From Sphingopyxis sp. H050 (GTDB taxonomy: Bacteria; Pseudomonadota; Alphaproteobacteria; Sphingomonadales; Sphingomonadaceae): DNA of 64,000 nt. Made by a program: the position numbers and the translations under genes. Below the pieces are notes generated by a model. It had not been told where the DNA came from. It did no database searches and saw nothing but the letters and a program-made list of their open reading frames with translations. This document shows positions 27,113-36,244 of the stretch, one piece after another. Position 1 is the stretch's first letter. Each line of letters starts with the position of its first letter. Location of the stretch: positions 558,001 through 622,000 of the forward strand of contig NZ_LNRZ01000001.1 of NCBI RefSeq assembly GCF_001468265.1, given 5' to 3'.

Positions 27113-28144
27113 ATGTCCAGTCCAGCTTCCGACATATCGCGACGCCTCGGGGAGAATGCCGAGGCTGTGTGCCGCCGCTATCTCTCCAACGGCCGCCGAG
27201 AAGGCCATTACTGGATGGTTGGCGACATTCGAAACGCGCCCGGGCGAAGTCTCTATGTGCGGCTCGGCGCGAGCGGAGACGGTGGGTCTCCGGGAAAATG
27301 GACCGATGCCGCGACCGGCGATCATGGCGATCTCCTCGACATCATCGCCGCGAGCTGCGGCCATGCGGGGTTTCGCGAGACGTTGGATGAGGCGCGTCGA
27401 TTCCTGAGCCTGCCTCCGCCTCCCGAGATGCCCCGAAATCCTCGACCGCCAAAGGCGCCGACCGGATCGCCGGAGTCGGCTCGGCGTTTGCTGGCAGCGA
27501 CAAAGCCTCTCCTCGGCACGCTTGGAGCCGAATATCTGCGCGGACGGTCGATCACCGAGCTTTGTCCCGATGCTCCTCTCCGCTTTCACCCCCACTGCTA
27601 TTACCGCGCTTCCACCGACGATGATCCGGTCGGGCGGCCGGCGTGGCCGGCGATGATCGCAGCGGTGACCGATCTCGCGGGTTCGGTCACGGGCGTCCAC
27701 CGAACCTGGCTCGACCCGGAGACCAAAGACAAGGCACCGGTTGCCTATCCGCGCCGCGCAATGGGCCACCTTCTCGGAAATGGCGTCCGCTTCGGAATTT
27801 CGGGAGCCGTCATGGCAGCGGGTGAAGGGATCGAGACGCTGCTCTCGATCCGCCAGGTCATGCCGACCCTGCCCATGATCGCGGGACTGTCAGGCGCGCA
27901 TCTTGCCGCCATCGCGTTCCCCGATGCGCTGCGGCGGCTCTATATCGCGCTTGACGACGATCCCGCCGGCATGGTCGCACTGTCCACGCTTCGCGAACGC
28001 GCAGGAGTGGCCGGCATCGAGCTCATTCCCCTTGAGCCGCACAATGACGACTTCAACGCTGACCTCAGGAAGCTGGGTCGAAGCGCACTGGCTGCCTCGC
28101 TCAGCCGGCAATTGGCAACCGCGGATCGCCTGCAGCTTCTTTGA
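27113..28144 (+). CDS. Toprim primase/topoisomerase-like mobile-element protein
   Basis: A 343-residue protein with an N-terminal DUF7146-like part (CRRYLSNGRREGHYWMVGDI) and a C-terminal Toprim domain: AAGEGIETLLS carries the conserved Glu, and LYIALDDDPAG the DxD. Toprim-containing proteins of this type act as primases or accessory replication factors on plasmids, phages and conjugative elements. Start ATG 27113 is preceded by AAGGAGCCCC and lies 11 bp after the strawberry-notch gene. Its function in transfer replication is inferred. Confidence 0.8.
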   Translation: MSSPASDISRRLGENAEAVCRRYLSNGRREGHYWMVGDIRNAPGRSLYVRLGASGDGGSPGKWTDAATGDHGDLLDIIAASCGHAGFRETLDEARRFLSLPPPPEMPRNPRPPKAPTGSPESARRLLAATKPLLGTLGAEYLRGRSITELCPDAPLRFHPHCYYRASTDDDPVGRPAWPAMIAAVTDLAGSVTGVHRTWLDPETKDKAPVAYPRRAMGHLLGNGVRFGISGAVMAAGEGIETLLSIRQVMPTLPMIAGLSGAHLAAIAFPDALRRLYIALDDDPAGMVALSTLRERAGVAGIELIPLEPHNDDFNADLRKLGRSALAASLSRQLATADRLQLL

Positions 28145-28449
28145 TTGGTGGCGGATTGCCGGGAGGGTTAGCGAGCGGCGTGGGAGCCTTGCGGCTTCTC
28201 CGCTCCGGTGCGCGCCCGGCCTTCGCGAGAGGGCGACTGCGGCAGGCGGGGCGGGGCAACAATGGCGTGCGTGCGGCTATTTTCCGCCGGGGCCTCGCGG
28301 CCCCTTTGCATCGCGAAACAAAATAGCCGCGCGCCCGCCATCCTCCGCTGCGCTCCGGTCGCGGCGCGCCGCGATGCAACCCCGCTCCGCATGCCGCCTT
28401 CCGTCGCCACGAAGGCCGCACGAGGCGCGGCTTGGACAGACGGAGACCC
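28145..28449. other. Structured non-coding interval (305 bp)
   Basis: No supported coding frame. It holds a nested hairpin (28269-28334) and a perfect 16-bp palindrome TCGCGGCGCGCCGCGA (28359-28374), both described separately. Confidence 0.6.
28269..28334. repeat. Nested inverted repeat / candidate structured RNA
   Basis: The outer arms GCGTGCGGCTATTTT (28269-28283) and AAAATAGCCGCGCGC (28320-28334) pair over 15 positions with one G-U wobble. Inside, GGGGCC-TCGC-GGCCCC (28289-28304) forms a perfect six-pair hairpin. No T-run follows, so it is not an ordinary terminator. It could be a structured RNA, a processing site or a protein-binding cruciform. Confidence 0.55.
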
Positions 28450-29385
28450 ATGATGCAAAGCGACGCCACCCCGCACGACCGTCCCGCCGAACCCGGCACC
28501 ACGGCCTATTTGCTACAGGAGATGCAGCTCTTCGGCCACCGTCCGTTCGAAGACGAACCTGACCCGAGACCGCTTCCCGACGCGCATCTTGCCGGCGGCG
28601 CGATCGCGGACATGTTCGATGCGCTGGCCGGATGTCTCGTCGAAACCCGGATCGAGCCCGATCTCGGCGACCTCCTCTGGAACCTGGTCAACATCTTCCA
28701 CCGGGCCGGCGAACGTGTCGAGCGCGCGCTCGACGACAATGAGCAGCTCCAGCGCCGCCTCCAGCGCGAGCAGGACGGCAGCGAGATCCGGTCGGTCGAA
28801 CTCGAGCAGGCAACCCGAGAGGGCATCTCGCTCCTCGAACGGCGCGATACCATGGAGTTCTTCCGCGAGGCAGCCGCCGAGCAGTTCCGCATCCTGCTGC
28901 GCAAGGCCTGGGCGCCGCGAACCGGGTCGCGCGCGCATCGCCGCGCGATGACGGCATCGCTGATCGACAGCCGCGATTTCCTCGACGCAAGACTTCGCGA
29001 GAAAGCAGCGGCTCTGATACCCGAAGGAACGCGGATCGCTTTCACCGGCGGAAGCGATACCGGCGATCACAACGCCATCTGGACTGCGCTGGACAAGGTC
29101 CGGGCGCGGCATGTCGACATGATCCTGCTTCACGGGGCGGCGCCTACGGGGGCCGAACGTGCGGCTGCCTGCTGGGCCGATAGTCGAGGCGTGGCGCAGG
29201 TCACCTTTCGGCCCGACTGGAACCGCCATGGAAAAGCGGCCCCATTCAAGCGCAACGACCGGATGCTCGAGGCGCTGCCCGTCGGCCTCATCGTCTTCCC
29301 GGGAAGCGGCATACAGGACAATCTCGCCGACAAGGCGGCGCGAATGGGCATCCCGCTCTGGGATTTCCGGCGCGCAACGCGCTGA
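28450..29385 (+). CDS. DUF2493 / SLOG-family protein
   Basis: A 311-residue protein ending in a DUF2493-type SLOG (Rossmann-like) domain: IAFTGGSDTGDHNAIWTALD, ILLHGAAPTGAERAAACWA, FRPDWNRHGKAAPFKRNDRM and LIVFPGSGIQDNL. The N-terminal half is helical and charged, with a likely coiled coil around residues 85-130. SLOG domains bind nucleotide-like ligands; in mobile elements their role is not established. Two adjacent ATGs (28450, 28453) follow CAGACGGAGACCC. This is the last gene of the module; the next gene is on the other strand. Confidence 0.82.
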   Translation: MMQSDATPHDRPAEPGTTAYLLQEMQLFGHRPFEDEPDPRPLPDAHLAGGAIADMFDALAGCLVETRIEPDLGDLLWNLVNIFHRAGERVERALDDNEQLQRRLQREQDGSEIRSVELEQATREGISLLERRDTMEFFREAAAEQFRILLRKAWAPRTGSRAHRRAMTASLIDSRDFLDARLREKAAALIPEGTRIAFTGGSDTGDHNAIWTALDKVRARHVDMILLHGAAPTGAERAAACWADSRGVAQVTFRPDWNRHGKAAPFKRNDRMLEALPVGLIVFPGSGIQDNLADKAARMGIPLWDFRRATR

Positions 29386-29632
29386 GCCGCAGATTGCCCG
29401 TCGCGGCGTATCGCCCGTCGTTCATCGCCGGCATCCGATGCCGCATCGATCCGCCTGCACGCTATAACGCGGCACCGCTCGGGCCGGGGAGGCGCCGTGC
29501 TTCCGCCGGTAGAAGGGCCCGTCGCGGACATCCGAGGCTTCCAGCCTGCCGGCGCCCTCCTACTGATCGGCCCCGCGCGGATATCGGTGTGCAGCCTCTC
29601 GGCGCGGCCGCGCCGCAGCTAAAGGCCCTCGG

Positions 29633-29959
29633 TCAATATTGCTGCTCCGGGACGCGAAGCACAAGCCCGTCGAGCCGATCATCGAGCTTGATCTGGCAGG
29701 CAAGCCGACTTTCCGTCGTGGTTCCCTCAGCAAATTGGAGCAAGTCGGCCTCCATACTGTCATCCGCCAGGCGGCCGACCCGGTCGATCCACGCAGGATC
29801 GACATGGACGTGGCAAGTTGCACAGGCGCATTGGCCTCCGCAATCGCCGTCGATGCCCGGAACCTCGTTGAACAGAGCCGCCTCGCGCGCCGTCATGCCA
29901 GGTTCGATTTCAACCGGAAACCGCCGACCGTCATGGGCGACGAAGGTGACCTTCACCAT
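29633..29959 (-). CDS. [2Fe-2S] ferredoxin, putidaredoxin type
   Basis: A 108-residue adrenodoxin/putidaredoxin-type ferredoxin that passes electrons to a cytochrome P450. The cluster ligands are in GDCGGQCACATCHVHV, giving the C-x5-C-x2-C pattern, with the fourth Cys in RLACQIKL. The ATG at 29959 begins MVKVTFVAHDGRRFPVEI, the normal family start; the frame remains open upstream to 29992. It is 29 bp downstream of the CYP153 gene on the same strand, so they should be co-transcribed. No ferredoxin reductase gene is present in the window. Confidence 0.92.
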   Translation of the reverse strand: MVKVTFVAHDGRRFPVEIEPGMTAREAALFNEVPGIDGDCGGQCACATCHVHVDPAWIDRVGRLADDSMEADLLQFAEGTTTESRLACQIKLDDRLDGLVLRVPEQQY

Positions 29960-29988
29960 AAGATTGTGACCTTCCCTTGGTGCATCGA

Positions 29989-31266
29989 TCAATGCGCGTG
30001 AAGTTTGACCGGCAGGCGGGTGATGCCGCGAACGAGATTGGAGAGCAGGCGTTCGGGCTCACCCACCATCTCGACAAGGCGGAAGCGCTTGTGGATCTCT
30101 TCCCAGATGATCCGCAGCTGCAGTTCGGCCAGACGGTTGCCCATGCAGCGATGGATCCCGTAGCCGAATGACAGATGCTGGCGCGGGTTCTTTCGGTCGA
30201 TGATGAATTCTTCGGGCCTCTCGATCACCGTTTCGTCCCGGTTGCCCGAGAGATACCACATGACAACCTTGTCGCCCTTGGCGATGCGCTTTCCGCCGAT
30301 CTCGCTATCCGCCAGCGCGGTCCGGCGCATATGGGTCAACGGGGTCTGCCAGCGGATGATCTCGGGGACCATGCTGCCGATCAGCGAGGGGTGCTGGCGC
30401 AGCTTCTCATATTGATCGGGGTTCTGGTTGAGCGCGATCACACCCCCGCTGATCGAGTTGCGCGTGGTGTCGTTCCCGCCGACGATCAGCAAGAGCAGGT
30501 TGCCCAGAAATTCGAGGAAGGGCATTTCACGCGTGGCCGGCGAATTCGCCATCATCGTGATCAGGTCGCTACCCTCGGAGCGGTCGACGCGTTGATCCCA
30601 AAGGCCCTTGAAATACATGGCGCACTCGATCAGCTCCTCGCGGCGCTGCTCGTTGCTCTCGACGATGCCGGATCCCGGAATCGCGGTGGTTACGTCCGAC
30701 CAGCGCGTCAGCTTGGCTCGCTCGTCCCAAGGAAAATCGAACAGCGTCGCAAGCGTCATCGTCGTCAGTTCGACCGAAACGCTCTTCACCCAGTCGATTT
30801 CTTCGCCCACCGGCAGGGAATCGAGAATGGCCCCGGCCCGTTCGCGGATCACCGGTTCGAGCAACAGCAGGTTGGATGGTGCCACTGCCGGCGTAACCGC
30901 CTTGCGCTGCGCGTCATGCTTGGGCTGGTCCATCGCGATGAACATTTCGAGCTCGAGATTGGTCGCGTCGTTGTGCATGTCCTGGATGGCGATGCCGCCC
31001 AACTTGGCTTCGGACGAAAACAGCTTGTGATTGGTATCGACCGCCATGATGTCGTTGTACCTGGTGATCGACCAATAGGGTCCAAAGGCGCTCTCCGAAC
31101 AATAATGCACCGGATCCTCGCGCCGCAACCGCTCGAAGAAGGCTCCGACCTTGTCGCTCTGGAACAGGCTCGGACGAGAGACGTCGATTTCCGCAAGCGG
31201 GATTTCGGCAATTGGGCGGTCCGGTTCTTCGCGATCCGGACCGGACTGCATCGATCGCGTAGCCAT
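29989..31266 (-). CDS. Cytochrome P450, CYP153-like alkane/terminal hydroxylase
   Basis: A 425-residue soluble bacterial P450. The heme-Cys loop is FGYGIHRCMGNRLAE, the I-helix oxygen motif GGNDTTRN and the K-helix EIIRW. ATLFDFPWDERAKLTRWSD and the tail LLSNLVRGITRLPVKL match the CYP153 family, enzymes that hydroxylate the terminal carbon of alkanes and related hydrophobic chains. ATG 31266 was chosen over 31314, because the latter adds residues with no similarity. The GntR regulator is divergent, and the shared promoter gap contains two TTGAC-type elements. Substrate range is inferred from the family. Confidence 0.9.
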   Translation of the reverse strand: MATRSMQSGPDREEPDRPIAEIPLAEIDVSRPSLFQSDKVGAFFERLRREDPVHYCSESAFGPYWSITRYNDIMAVDTNHKLFSSEAKLGGIAIQDMHNDATNLELEMFIAMDQPKHDAQRKAVTPAVAPSNLLLLEPVIRERAGAILDSLPVGEEIDWVKSVSVELTTMTLATLFDFPWDERAKLTRWSDVTTAIPGSGIVESNEQRREELIECAMYFKGLWDQRVDRSEGSDLITMMANSPATREMPFLEFLGNLLLLIVGGNDTTRNSISGGVIALNQNPDQYEKLRQHPSLIGSMVPEIIRWQTPLTHMRRTALADSEIGGKRIAKGDKVVMWYLSGNRDETVIERPEEFIIDRKNPRQHLSFGYGIHRCMGNRLAELQLRIIWEEIHKRFRLVEMVGEPERLLSNLVRGITRLPVKLHAH

Positions 31267-31420
31267 AACCGCGCCACTCCCTTTCGTGTGTCGGGTGCGG
31301 CATAGGAGAATCATGCCGATTCGTCAATAATAGTATAAGCTTTTACGCGTCACTCCCCCAAGTCAACCGGTATATGACCCCTCTGTTGACAATTTCTCGT
31401 CGAAATCTTATCAGAATTAT
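31267..31420. promoter_or_regulatory. Divergent promoter region, CYP153 versus GntR regulator
   Basis: On the plus strand TTGACA (31386-31391) is followed 17 bp later by TATCAG (31409-31414), just 6 bases before the regulator's ATG. On the minus strand ATTATTGAC (31331-31323) sits upstream of the P450, with TTGACG followed after 17 bp by TATGCC. Both TTGAC blocks may double as -35 boxes and as operator halves for the GntR protein. Confidence 0.55.
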
Positions 31421-32206
31421 ATGCAATCAAGCCGCAATCCCGCCCGCACCGTGGCACTCGGCAGTGGCCAGGCTCAGGCCAAGGCCAAGCGTGCGCTGGT
31501 GCTGGCTCGCGAAATAGTCGAAGATATCGAGAGCAGGGCGCAAGGACCCGGAGACCGGCTGCCCCCCGAAGACGTCATGCTGGCGCGCTACGATGTGGCG
31601 CGGGCAACGCTTCGCGAGGCGCTGCGCTTTCTTGAGTTGCAGGGTGTCATCCACCTCGCCCAGGGCCGGGGTGGCGGGCCGGTCATCACGCGACCCCAGA
31701 CCGCCGATTTCGCCAGTTCGATGGCGTTGATCCTCCAATTCATGGACACCGATCTTCGGGCGCTGCTCGAGCTGCGCGAGGCGGTCGCCCCGACGGTTGC
31801 GGCGCGGGCGGCCGAAATGGCAACCGTCGCGGATCTCGCCGCGCTCGAGGATTGCCTGGGACGGCTCGAGCGCGAGCGAGACGGAGCGGAATTCGAGGAA
31901 ACCAATCGCCGGTTTCACGATCTGCTGGGCTGGGCCAGCGGCAACCCCACATTCGGCCTGCTTGTCTCCGCACTGCACTTGTTGACCCGCAACATGTCGA
32001 TAAGCCTGGGCTATTCGGCCCAGGAACGCGACACCCAGCTGCGGTGCCTTGGCCGCGTGCTGCACGCTGTCCGGATGCGCGATGCGGCGGGCGCGCGCCG
32101 CCAGATGGAGCGGCTGATCGCTGGTTCGACAACCTACCTGGCCGAGCGCAGTCCCGATCTGCTCGCGCAAAAGGTGCGCTGGGGGAACGCAAGCAGGCTA
32201 GCTTGA
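31421..32206 (+). CDS. GntR-family regulator, FadR/FCD subfamily
   Basis: A 261-residue DNA-binding regulator. The winged helix (about residues 20-90) reads RALVLAREIVEDIESR, GDRLPPEDVMLARYDVARATLREALRFLELQGVI, and LAQGRGGGPVI. The C-terminal FCD ligand domain (95-245) includes LLELREAVAPTVAARAAE and the metal-site type segment ETNRRFHDLLGWASGNPTF. It is transcribed away from CYP153 and directly upstream of the catabolic operon, so it is the likely regulator of both. The -10-like hexamer lies only 6 bases before the ATG, so the transcript may be leaderless. The effector is probably an acid or acyl-CoA intermediate, by analogy. Confidence 0.88.
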   Translation: MQSSRNPARTVALGSGQAQAKAKRALVLAREIVEDIESRAQGPGDRLPPEDVMLARYDVARATLREALRFLELQGVIHLAQGRGGGPVITRPQTADFASSMALILQFMDTDLRALLELREAVAPTVAARAAEMATVADLAALEDCLGRLERERDGAEFEETNRRFHDLLGWASGNPTFGLLVSALHLLTRNMSISLGYSAQERDTQLRCLGRVLHAVRMRDAAGARRQMERLIAGSTTYLAERSPDLLAQKVRWGNASRLA

Positions 32207-32219
32207 AGGGAGAGAGGCA

Positions 32220-33359
32220 ATGGCCTTGAACAGCCGCATTTGTGAGTTGCTGAAGATCGATTTCCCGATCGTGCTTGCGGGAATGGGCGGGGCAAGCGTT
32301 CCGGCGCTGGCGGCTGCGGTTTCCAATGCCGGCGGGCTGGGCGTGCTTGGCGCCGCGGCCTGCGCGCCCGAGCGGCTGCGGGCATGGATTCGCCAGACCC
32401 GCGAACTGACAGACAAACCGTTCGGGGTCGATACGCTGCTCCCTGCCTCGGTACGCCGCGGCAAGCCCGCCCCAGATGGCGCGGCGCCCGTCGATCCGAT
32501 GGAGCTTGCTGCCGAATATCGCCAGTTCGCCGAGGAATTCATGGCCCGCGAGGGGTTGGCCAAGGTCGATAGCGAGGCGGCGCGACGCGCGATCGGCGGA
32601 CGGGATGCAGAAGGCGGCCCGCCGCTCTTCTCGAAGGAGTTCTTCGAGGCGCAGATGGAAGTCGTGATCGAGGAAAAGGTACCGGTCTACGCCGCCGGGC
32701 TCGGTAACCCCGGCCCGTGGATGGACCGGCTCCACGCAAACGGGACCATCGTCATGGCGGTTGTCGGCAAGGTCCAGCACGCGCGCCAGGTGGTCGAGAG
32801 CGGGATCGACGTGATCGTCGCCCAGGGCCATGACGGCGGGGGGCATAATTCGCCGATCGGGACGATCTCGCTGATCCCGCAGGTGGTCGATGCCGTCGGC
32901 GACAGGGTGCCGGTGCTCGGCGCGGGCGGCATATCCGATGGCCGGGGGGTCGCCGCTGCCTTCATGCTGGGTGCCGAAGGGGCCTGGGTTGGCACGGCAT
33001 TCCTTGCCACGGAAGAGGCGGGGATAGAGGACTTCCAGAAGGAGGCGATCGTCGAAGGCGGCGATTCCGATACCGTGGTCAGTCGCTCGATCACCGGCAA
33101 GCCGGCACGAATGATCCGGAACAAATGGGCTGATGCGTGGGTCGCGGCAGGCAAGGAACCTTTGCCGATGCCATATCAGTCGATGATCGCCGGCCCGGTC
33201 ATGGCCGCCGGTATCGAGGCAAGGCGCAAAGATATTCTCCCCGGGTTCGCCGGCCAGGGCATCGGCCTGATCCACGCGGTGCGCCCCGCGGCTTCGGTCA
33301 TGGCCGATCTGGTTTCCGAGGCCGAGAAGGCCCTCGCGCTGGCCAGCCGTTTTCGCTGA
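32220..33359 (+). CDS. Nitronate monooxygenase / 2-nitropropane dioxygenase family flavoprotein
   Basis: A 379-residue FMN-binding TIM-barrel protein. Family blocks are [46 protein letters not shown] (phosphate/FMN loop with catalytic-type His) and [32 protein letters not shown]. Some members oxidise nitronates; others act as enoyl reductases or have unknown roles in lipid and steroid catabolism, where they often accompany acyl-CoA dehydrogenases as here. ATG 32220 follows GAAGGGAGAGAGGC. It is the first structural gene of the operon after the regulator. Confidence 0.85.
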   Translation: MALNSRICELLKIDFPIVLAGMGGASVPALAAAVSNAGGLGVLGAAACAPERLRAWIRQTRELTDKPFGVDTLLPASVRRGKPAPDGAAPVDPMELAAEYRQFAEEFMAREGLAKVDSEAARRAIGGRDAEGGPPLFSKEFFEAQMEVVIEEKVPVYAAGLGNPGPWMDRLHANGTIVMAVVGKVQHARQVVESGIDVIVAQGHDGGGHNSPIGTISLIPQVVDAVGDRVPVLGAGGISDGRGVAAAFMLGAEGAWVGTAFLATEEAGIEDFQKEAIVEGGDSDTVVSRSITGKPARMIRNKWADAWVAAGKEPLPMPYQSMIAGPVMAAGIEARRKDILPGFAGQGIGLIHAVRPAASVMADLVSEAEKALALASRFR

Positions 33360-33363
33360 CCCG

Positions 33364-34551
33364 GTGGCGAAGCGCGTGAACGGTTTTTCCGACAAGGCCG
33401 CGATTACCGGAATTGGCGAGACCGATTTCGTCAAGGGCAGCGAACGCAGCGCGGTCGACATGATGCTGGAGGCCTCGCGTCGCGCGATCGCCGACGCGGG
33501 GCTCAAACCGGGAGACATCGACGGCATGGTCCCGCCGCCGATCTATACGACCTCCGAGGAAATGGCCGCCAATTTGGGGATCGACGTGCTGCGTTACGCA
33601 GCCACCGTCCACATGGGCGGAGCCAGTCCCACGACCGCACTGCAAAATGCGGCCATGGCTATCGCGTCCGGTCTGTGCGACCATGTTCTTGTCACGCTTG
33701 GCTGGAACGGTTTTTCCGCGCTGCGACCAAAAGCCGGCGCACCGCCGACCCGGTCGATGAACATGACCACGCTCACCAACACGATCCAGGGCTATTACAT
33801 CCCCTATGGTGTGTTTCTGCCGGTGCAGATGTACGCCTGGCTGGCGACCCGCCACTCGCGGCTGTTCGGAGTAGGGCCGGAGGCAATGGGCGCCGTGGCG
33901 CTGGCCTGCCGAAAACATGCCCAGCTCAATCCCAGGGCGTTTACCTACGGGCGGCCATTGGACTGGGATACCTACGCGACCTCCCGCTGGATCTCCGAAC
34001 CCTTTCGGCTTTACGATTGCTGCCTCGAAACCGACGGAGCCTGCGCGGTGGTGGTCTCGCGGATCGACCGCGCGCGCGACATGCCGCACGTGCCCGTGAC
34101 GATCGCCGGAGCGGCCGAAGGGCACCCCTATCCCGCCGACGACATTCCCTCCCGCCCGGATCCGTTCAAGATCGGACTCTCCTACGCCGCCCCGAAAGCG
34201 TTCGCGATGGCCGGCATGACCCGCGAGGACATGGATTTCCTGCAAATCTACGACTGTTTCACTTATGTAGTGCTGCTGCAGCTCGAAGCGCTGGGGTACT
34301 GCGAGCCGGGCGGGCAGCTCGATTTCGTCCGTGATGGGCAGATCGAGCTGGGCGGGCGCTATCCACTCAATACTCATGGCGGACTGCTCAGCGAGGCCCA
34401 TGTCTGGGGCCTCAACCATGTGGTCGAGGCGGTCCGCCAGCTGCGCCATGACTGCGGAGATCGGCAGGTCGAGAACGCCCAGACCGGCCTCGTCACCGGC
34501 TGGGGCGATCTGGGCGACGGCAGCATCGCCATCTTGCGGAGGTTCTCATGA
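33364..34551 (+). CDS. Thiolase-fold (SCP2/Ltp-like) protein, possible aldolase or thiolase
   Basis: A 395-residue thiolase-superfamily protein of the SCP2-thiolase/lipid-transfer type. [18 protein letters not shown] opens the fold; [24 protein letters not shown] and [15 protein letters not shown] are the usual C-terminal motifs. The nucleophilic Cys in the first half is not obvious (the [12 protein letters not shown] region lacks it), as in Ltp-type aldolases. It starts with GTG 33364, 4 bp after the upstream stop, and its end overlaps the DUF35 gene by ATGA. Together with DUF35 it resembles the Ltp2-ChsH2 aldolase pair of steroid side-chain breakdown; the actual reaction is not known. Confidence 0.82.
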   Translation: MAKRVNGFSDKAAITGIGETDFVKGSERSAVDMMLEASRRAIADAGLKPGDIDGMVPPPIYTTSEEMAANLGIDVLRYAATVHMGGASPTTALQNAAMAIASGLCDHVLVTLGWNGFSALRPKAGAPPTRSMNMTTLTNTIQGYYIPYGVFLPVQMYAWLATRHSRLFGVGPEAMGAVALACRKHAQLNPRAFTYGRPLDWDTYATSRWISEPFRLYDCCLETDGACAVVVSRIDRARDMPHVPVTIAGAAEGHPYPADDIPSRPDPFKIGLSYAAPKAFAMAGMTREDMDFLQIYDCFTYVVLLQLEALGYCEPGGQLDFVRDGQIELGGRYPLNTHGGLLSEAHVWGLNHVVEAVRQLRHDCGDRQVENAQTGLVTGWGDLGDGSIAILRRFS

Positions 34552-35024
34552 GCGGGGATAGCGAACTTCCTCCCAAGCTGCGCCCCGATGCGCAGGCCGT
34601 TCCGGCCAAGCCGCGCCCGCGTCCGCAGGACCCCGTCGAACAGGAATTCTGGAGATTGTGCCAGGACGGCCGGCTGCATTTCCAGCGTTGCGCCTCCTGC
34701 GGCACCTGGCGGCACCTTCCCCGCTATATGTGTGCACGCTGCGGCTCCACCGATTTCGCCTGGCTGCCCAGCAGCGGCAAAGGCACCTTATTCTCTTGGA
34801 CCGTTACGCATCAGGCCCTGCACCCGGCTTTCGCCGACGAAATCCCGCTCGTTGCCGCGGTCGTCGAGCTCGAGGAAGGGGTGCGGATGGCCTCGAGACT
34901 GATCGAATGCTCTCCCGACGCACTCGAACTCGACATGCCGGTCGAACTGACCTTCGAGACGCTGGGCGACGATTTCCGGTTGCCGGTGTTCCAGCCGGCC
35001 GCGCCTGGAGACATTGCGCCATGA
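34548..35024 (+). CDS. DUF35 / OB-fold zinc-ribbon protein, thiolase partner
   Basis: A 158-residue protein with an N-terminal rubredoxin-like zinc ribbon (CASC at about residues 49-52 and CARC at about 63-66) and a C-terminal OB-fold ([17 protein letters not shown]). This is the standard DUF35 layout. DUF35 proteins bind acyl-CoA and form complexes with thiolase-fold enzymes. Overlaps of four bases with both neighbours indicate coupled, equal expression with the thiolase-like protein. Four Cys ligands are all present. Confidence 0.88.
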   Translation: MSGDSELPPKLRPDAQAVPAKPRPRPQDPVEQEFWRLCQDGRLHFQRCASCGTWRHLPRYMCARCGSTDFAWLPSSGKGTLFSWTVTHQALHPAFADEIPLVAAVVELEEGVRMASRLIECSPDALELDMPVELTFETLGDDFRLPVFQPAAPGDIAP

Positions 35025-36244
35025 ACCTCGAATATGGGCCCGAATATGAGCGCTTCCGTGACGAAGTGCGCGATTTTCTGGCCGGCAACAGGCACCGCGC
35101 ACCGCACGCGTCGCAGCGCGCCGCCCGGCCCGATGCCGCTGCGGTCGCCTGGCAGAAGCTGCTGATCGAGCATGGCTACACCGCCCGGACCATCCCCAGA
35201 GAATATGGCGGCTACGGGGCCGAACCCGATATATTGAAGGCCCGGATCATCGCGGAGGAGTTCGCCCGCGCGGGCGTCCCGGCCGGGCTTTCCAACCAGG
35301 GCATTTCGATGCTTGTTCCCACGCTGCTCGAGCTGGGCACCGAAGAGCAGAAGCGCCGCTGGATCGAGCCGACCTTGCGGGGCGAAATCGTCTGGTGCCA
35401 AGGCTATTCGGAACCCGGCGCAGGGTCGGATCTTGCCAGCCTGCGCACCAGCGCCCGCGAGGAAGATGGTCACTTCGTGATCAACGGGCAGAAGATCTGG
35501 ACCAGCACCGCGCGGCAGGCCGACATGATCTTCTGTCTGGTGCGGACCGAGGCCGAGGCGCCCAAGCACGCGGGTATTTCCTATCTGATCTTCCCGATGG
35601 ATCTGCCGGGCATCGAGGTTCGTCCGCTCAAGACGATGACCGGACACGCCGAATTCAACGAGACGTTCTTCACCGATGTCCGGGTACCGGTCGATCAGAT
35701 CGTGGGCCAGCGCGGCCAGGGCTGGTTTGTCGCCAATGCCACGCTTGGCCATGAACGCGGGATGCTGGGCGATCCCGATGCCCTTGAAAACAGGTTGCTG
35801 GCCCTGATCCGGCTGATGCGGGACGAACGGGTCGGATCGGCCCGGGCGATAGAGGATCCCGTGCTGCGCGACCGCCTCGTCGCCCTGCAGGCGGAGGTCG
35901 CGGCGATGAAATACAACGGGATGCGCGTGCTTTCGAACCAGCTCAAGGGCGACGCGGGGGGCATGGCGAAGCTGATCGTCAAGCTGCAGAGTTGCGAGCT
36001 GGCGCATCAGATCTCGGCCCTGGCGATCGACGCGATGGGCGAAATGGGCATCCTCTACAGCGACAGTCCGCGCGTGCGCGAGGGCGGGACATGGCAGTGG
36101 AACTACATGTTCCAGCTGGGTCTCATCATCGGCGGCGGAACGGCCCAGATTCAGAAGAACATCATCGCCGAACGTGGCCTCGACATGCCGCGCGAGCCGC
36201 GACTTGCGCTGGCTTCTGCCGAGGGCCGGAAGGACGTCGCCTGA
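35021..36244 (+). CDS. Acyl-CoA dehydrogenase (larger subunit of a likely pair)
   Basis: A 407-residue FAD-dependent acyl-CoA dehydrogenase, catalysing alpha,beta-desaturation of an acyl-CoA in the cytoplasm. Family blocks: CQGYSEPGAGSDLASLRT, FVINGQKIWTSTARQADMIFCLVRT, FFTDVRVPVDQIVG, and IIGGGTAQIQKNIIAERGLDMPR at the C-terminus. The usual catalytic Glu region is not clear to me. ATG 35021 overlaps the DUF35 stop (ATGA), and the stop overlaps the next dehydrogenase (TGATG). Adjacent unequal acyl-CoA dehydrogenases are typical of alpha2beta2 enzymes acting on bulky substrates such as steroid side chains. Confidence 0.9.
   Translation: MNLEYGPEYERFRDEVRDFLAGNRHRAPHASQRAARPDAAAVAWQKLLIEHGYTARTIPREYGGYGAEPDILKARIIAEEFARAGVPAGLSNQGISMLVPTLLELGTEEQKRRWIEPTLRGEIVWCQGYSEPGAGSDLASLRTSAREEDGHFVINGQKIWTSTARQADMIFCLVRTEAEAPKHAGISYLIFPMDLPGIEVRPLKTMTGHAEFNETFFTDVRVPVDQIVGQRGQGWFVANATLGHERGMLGDPDALENRLLALIRLMRDERVGSARAIEDPVLRDRLVALQAEVAAMKYNGMRVLSNQLKGDAGGMAKLIVKLQSCELAHQISALAIDAMGEMGILYSDSPRVREGGTWQWNYMFQLGLIIGGGTAQIQKNIIAERGLDMPREPRLALASAEGRKDVA

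Noticed and set aside
31323..31391. Treating the two TTGAC blocks near the P450/GntR genes purely as operator copies
   Set aside because: Both have -10-like hexamers 17 bp downstream and may be simple -35 boxes, so they count as weaker support for the shared element.
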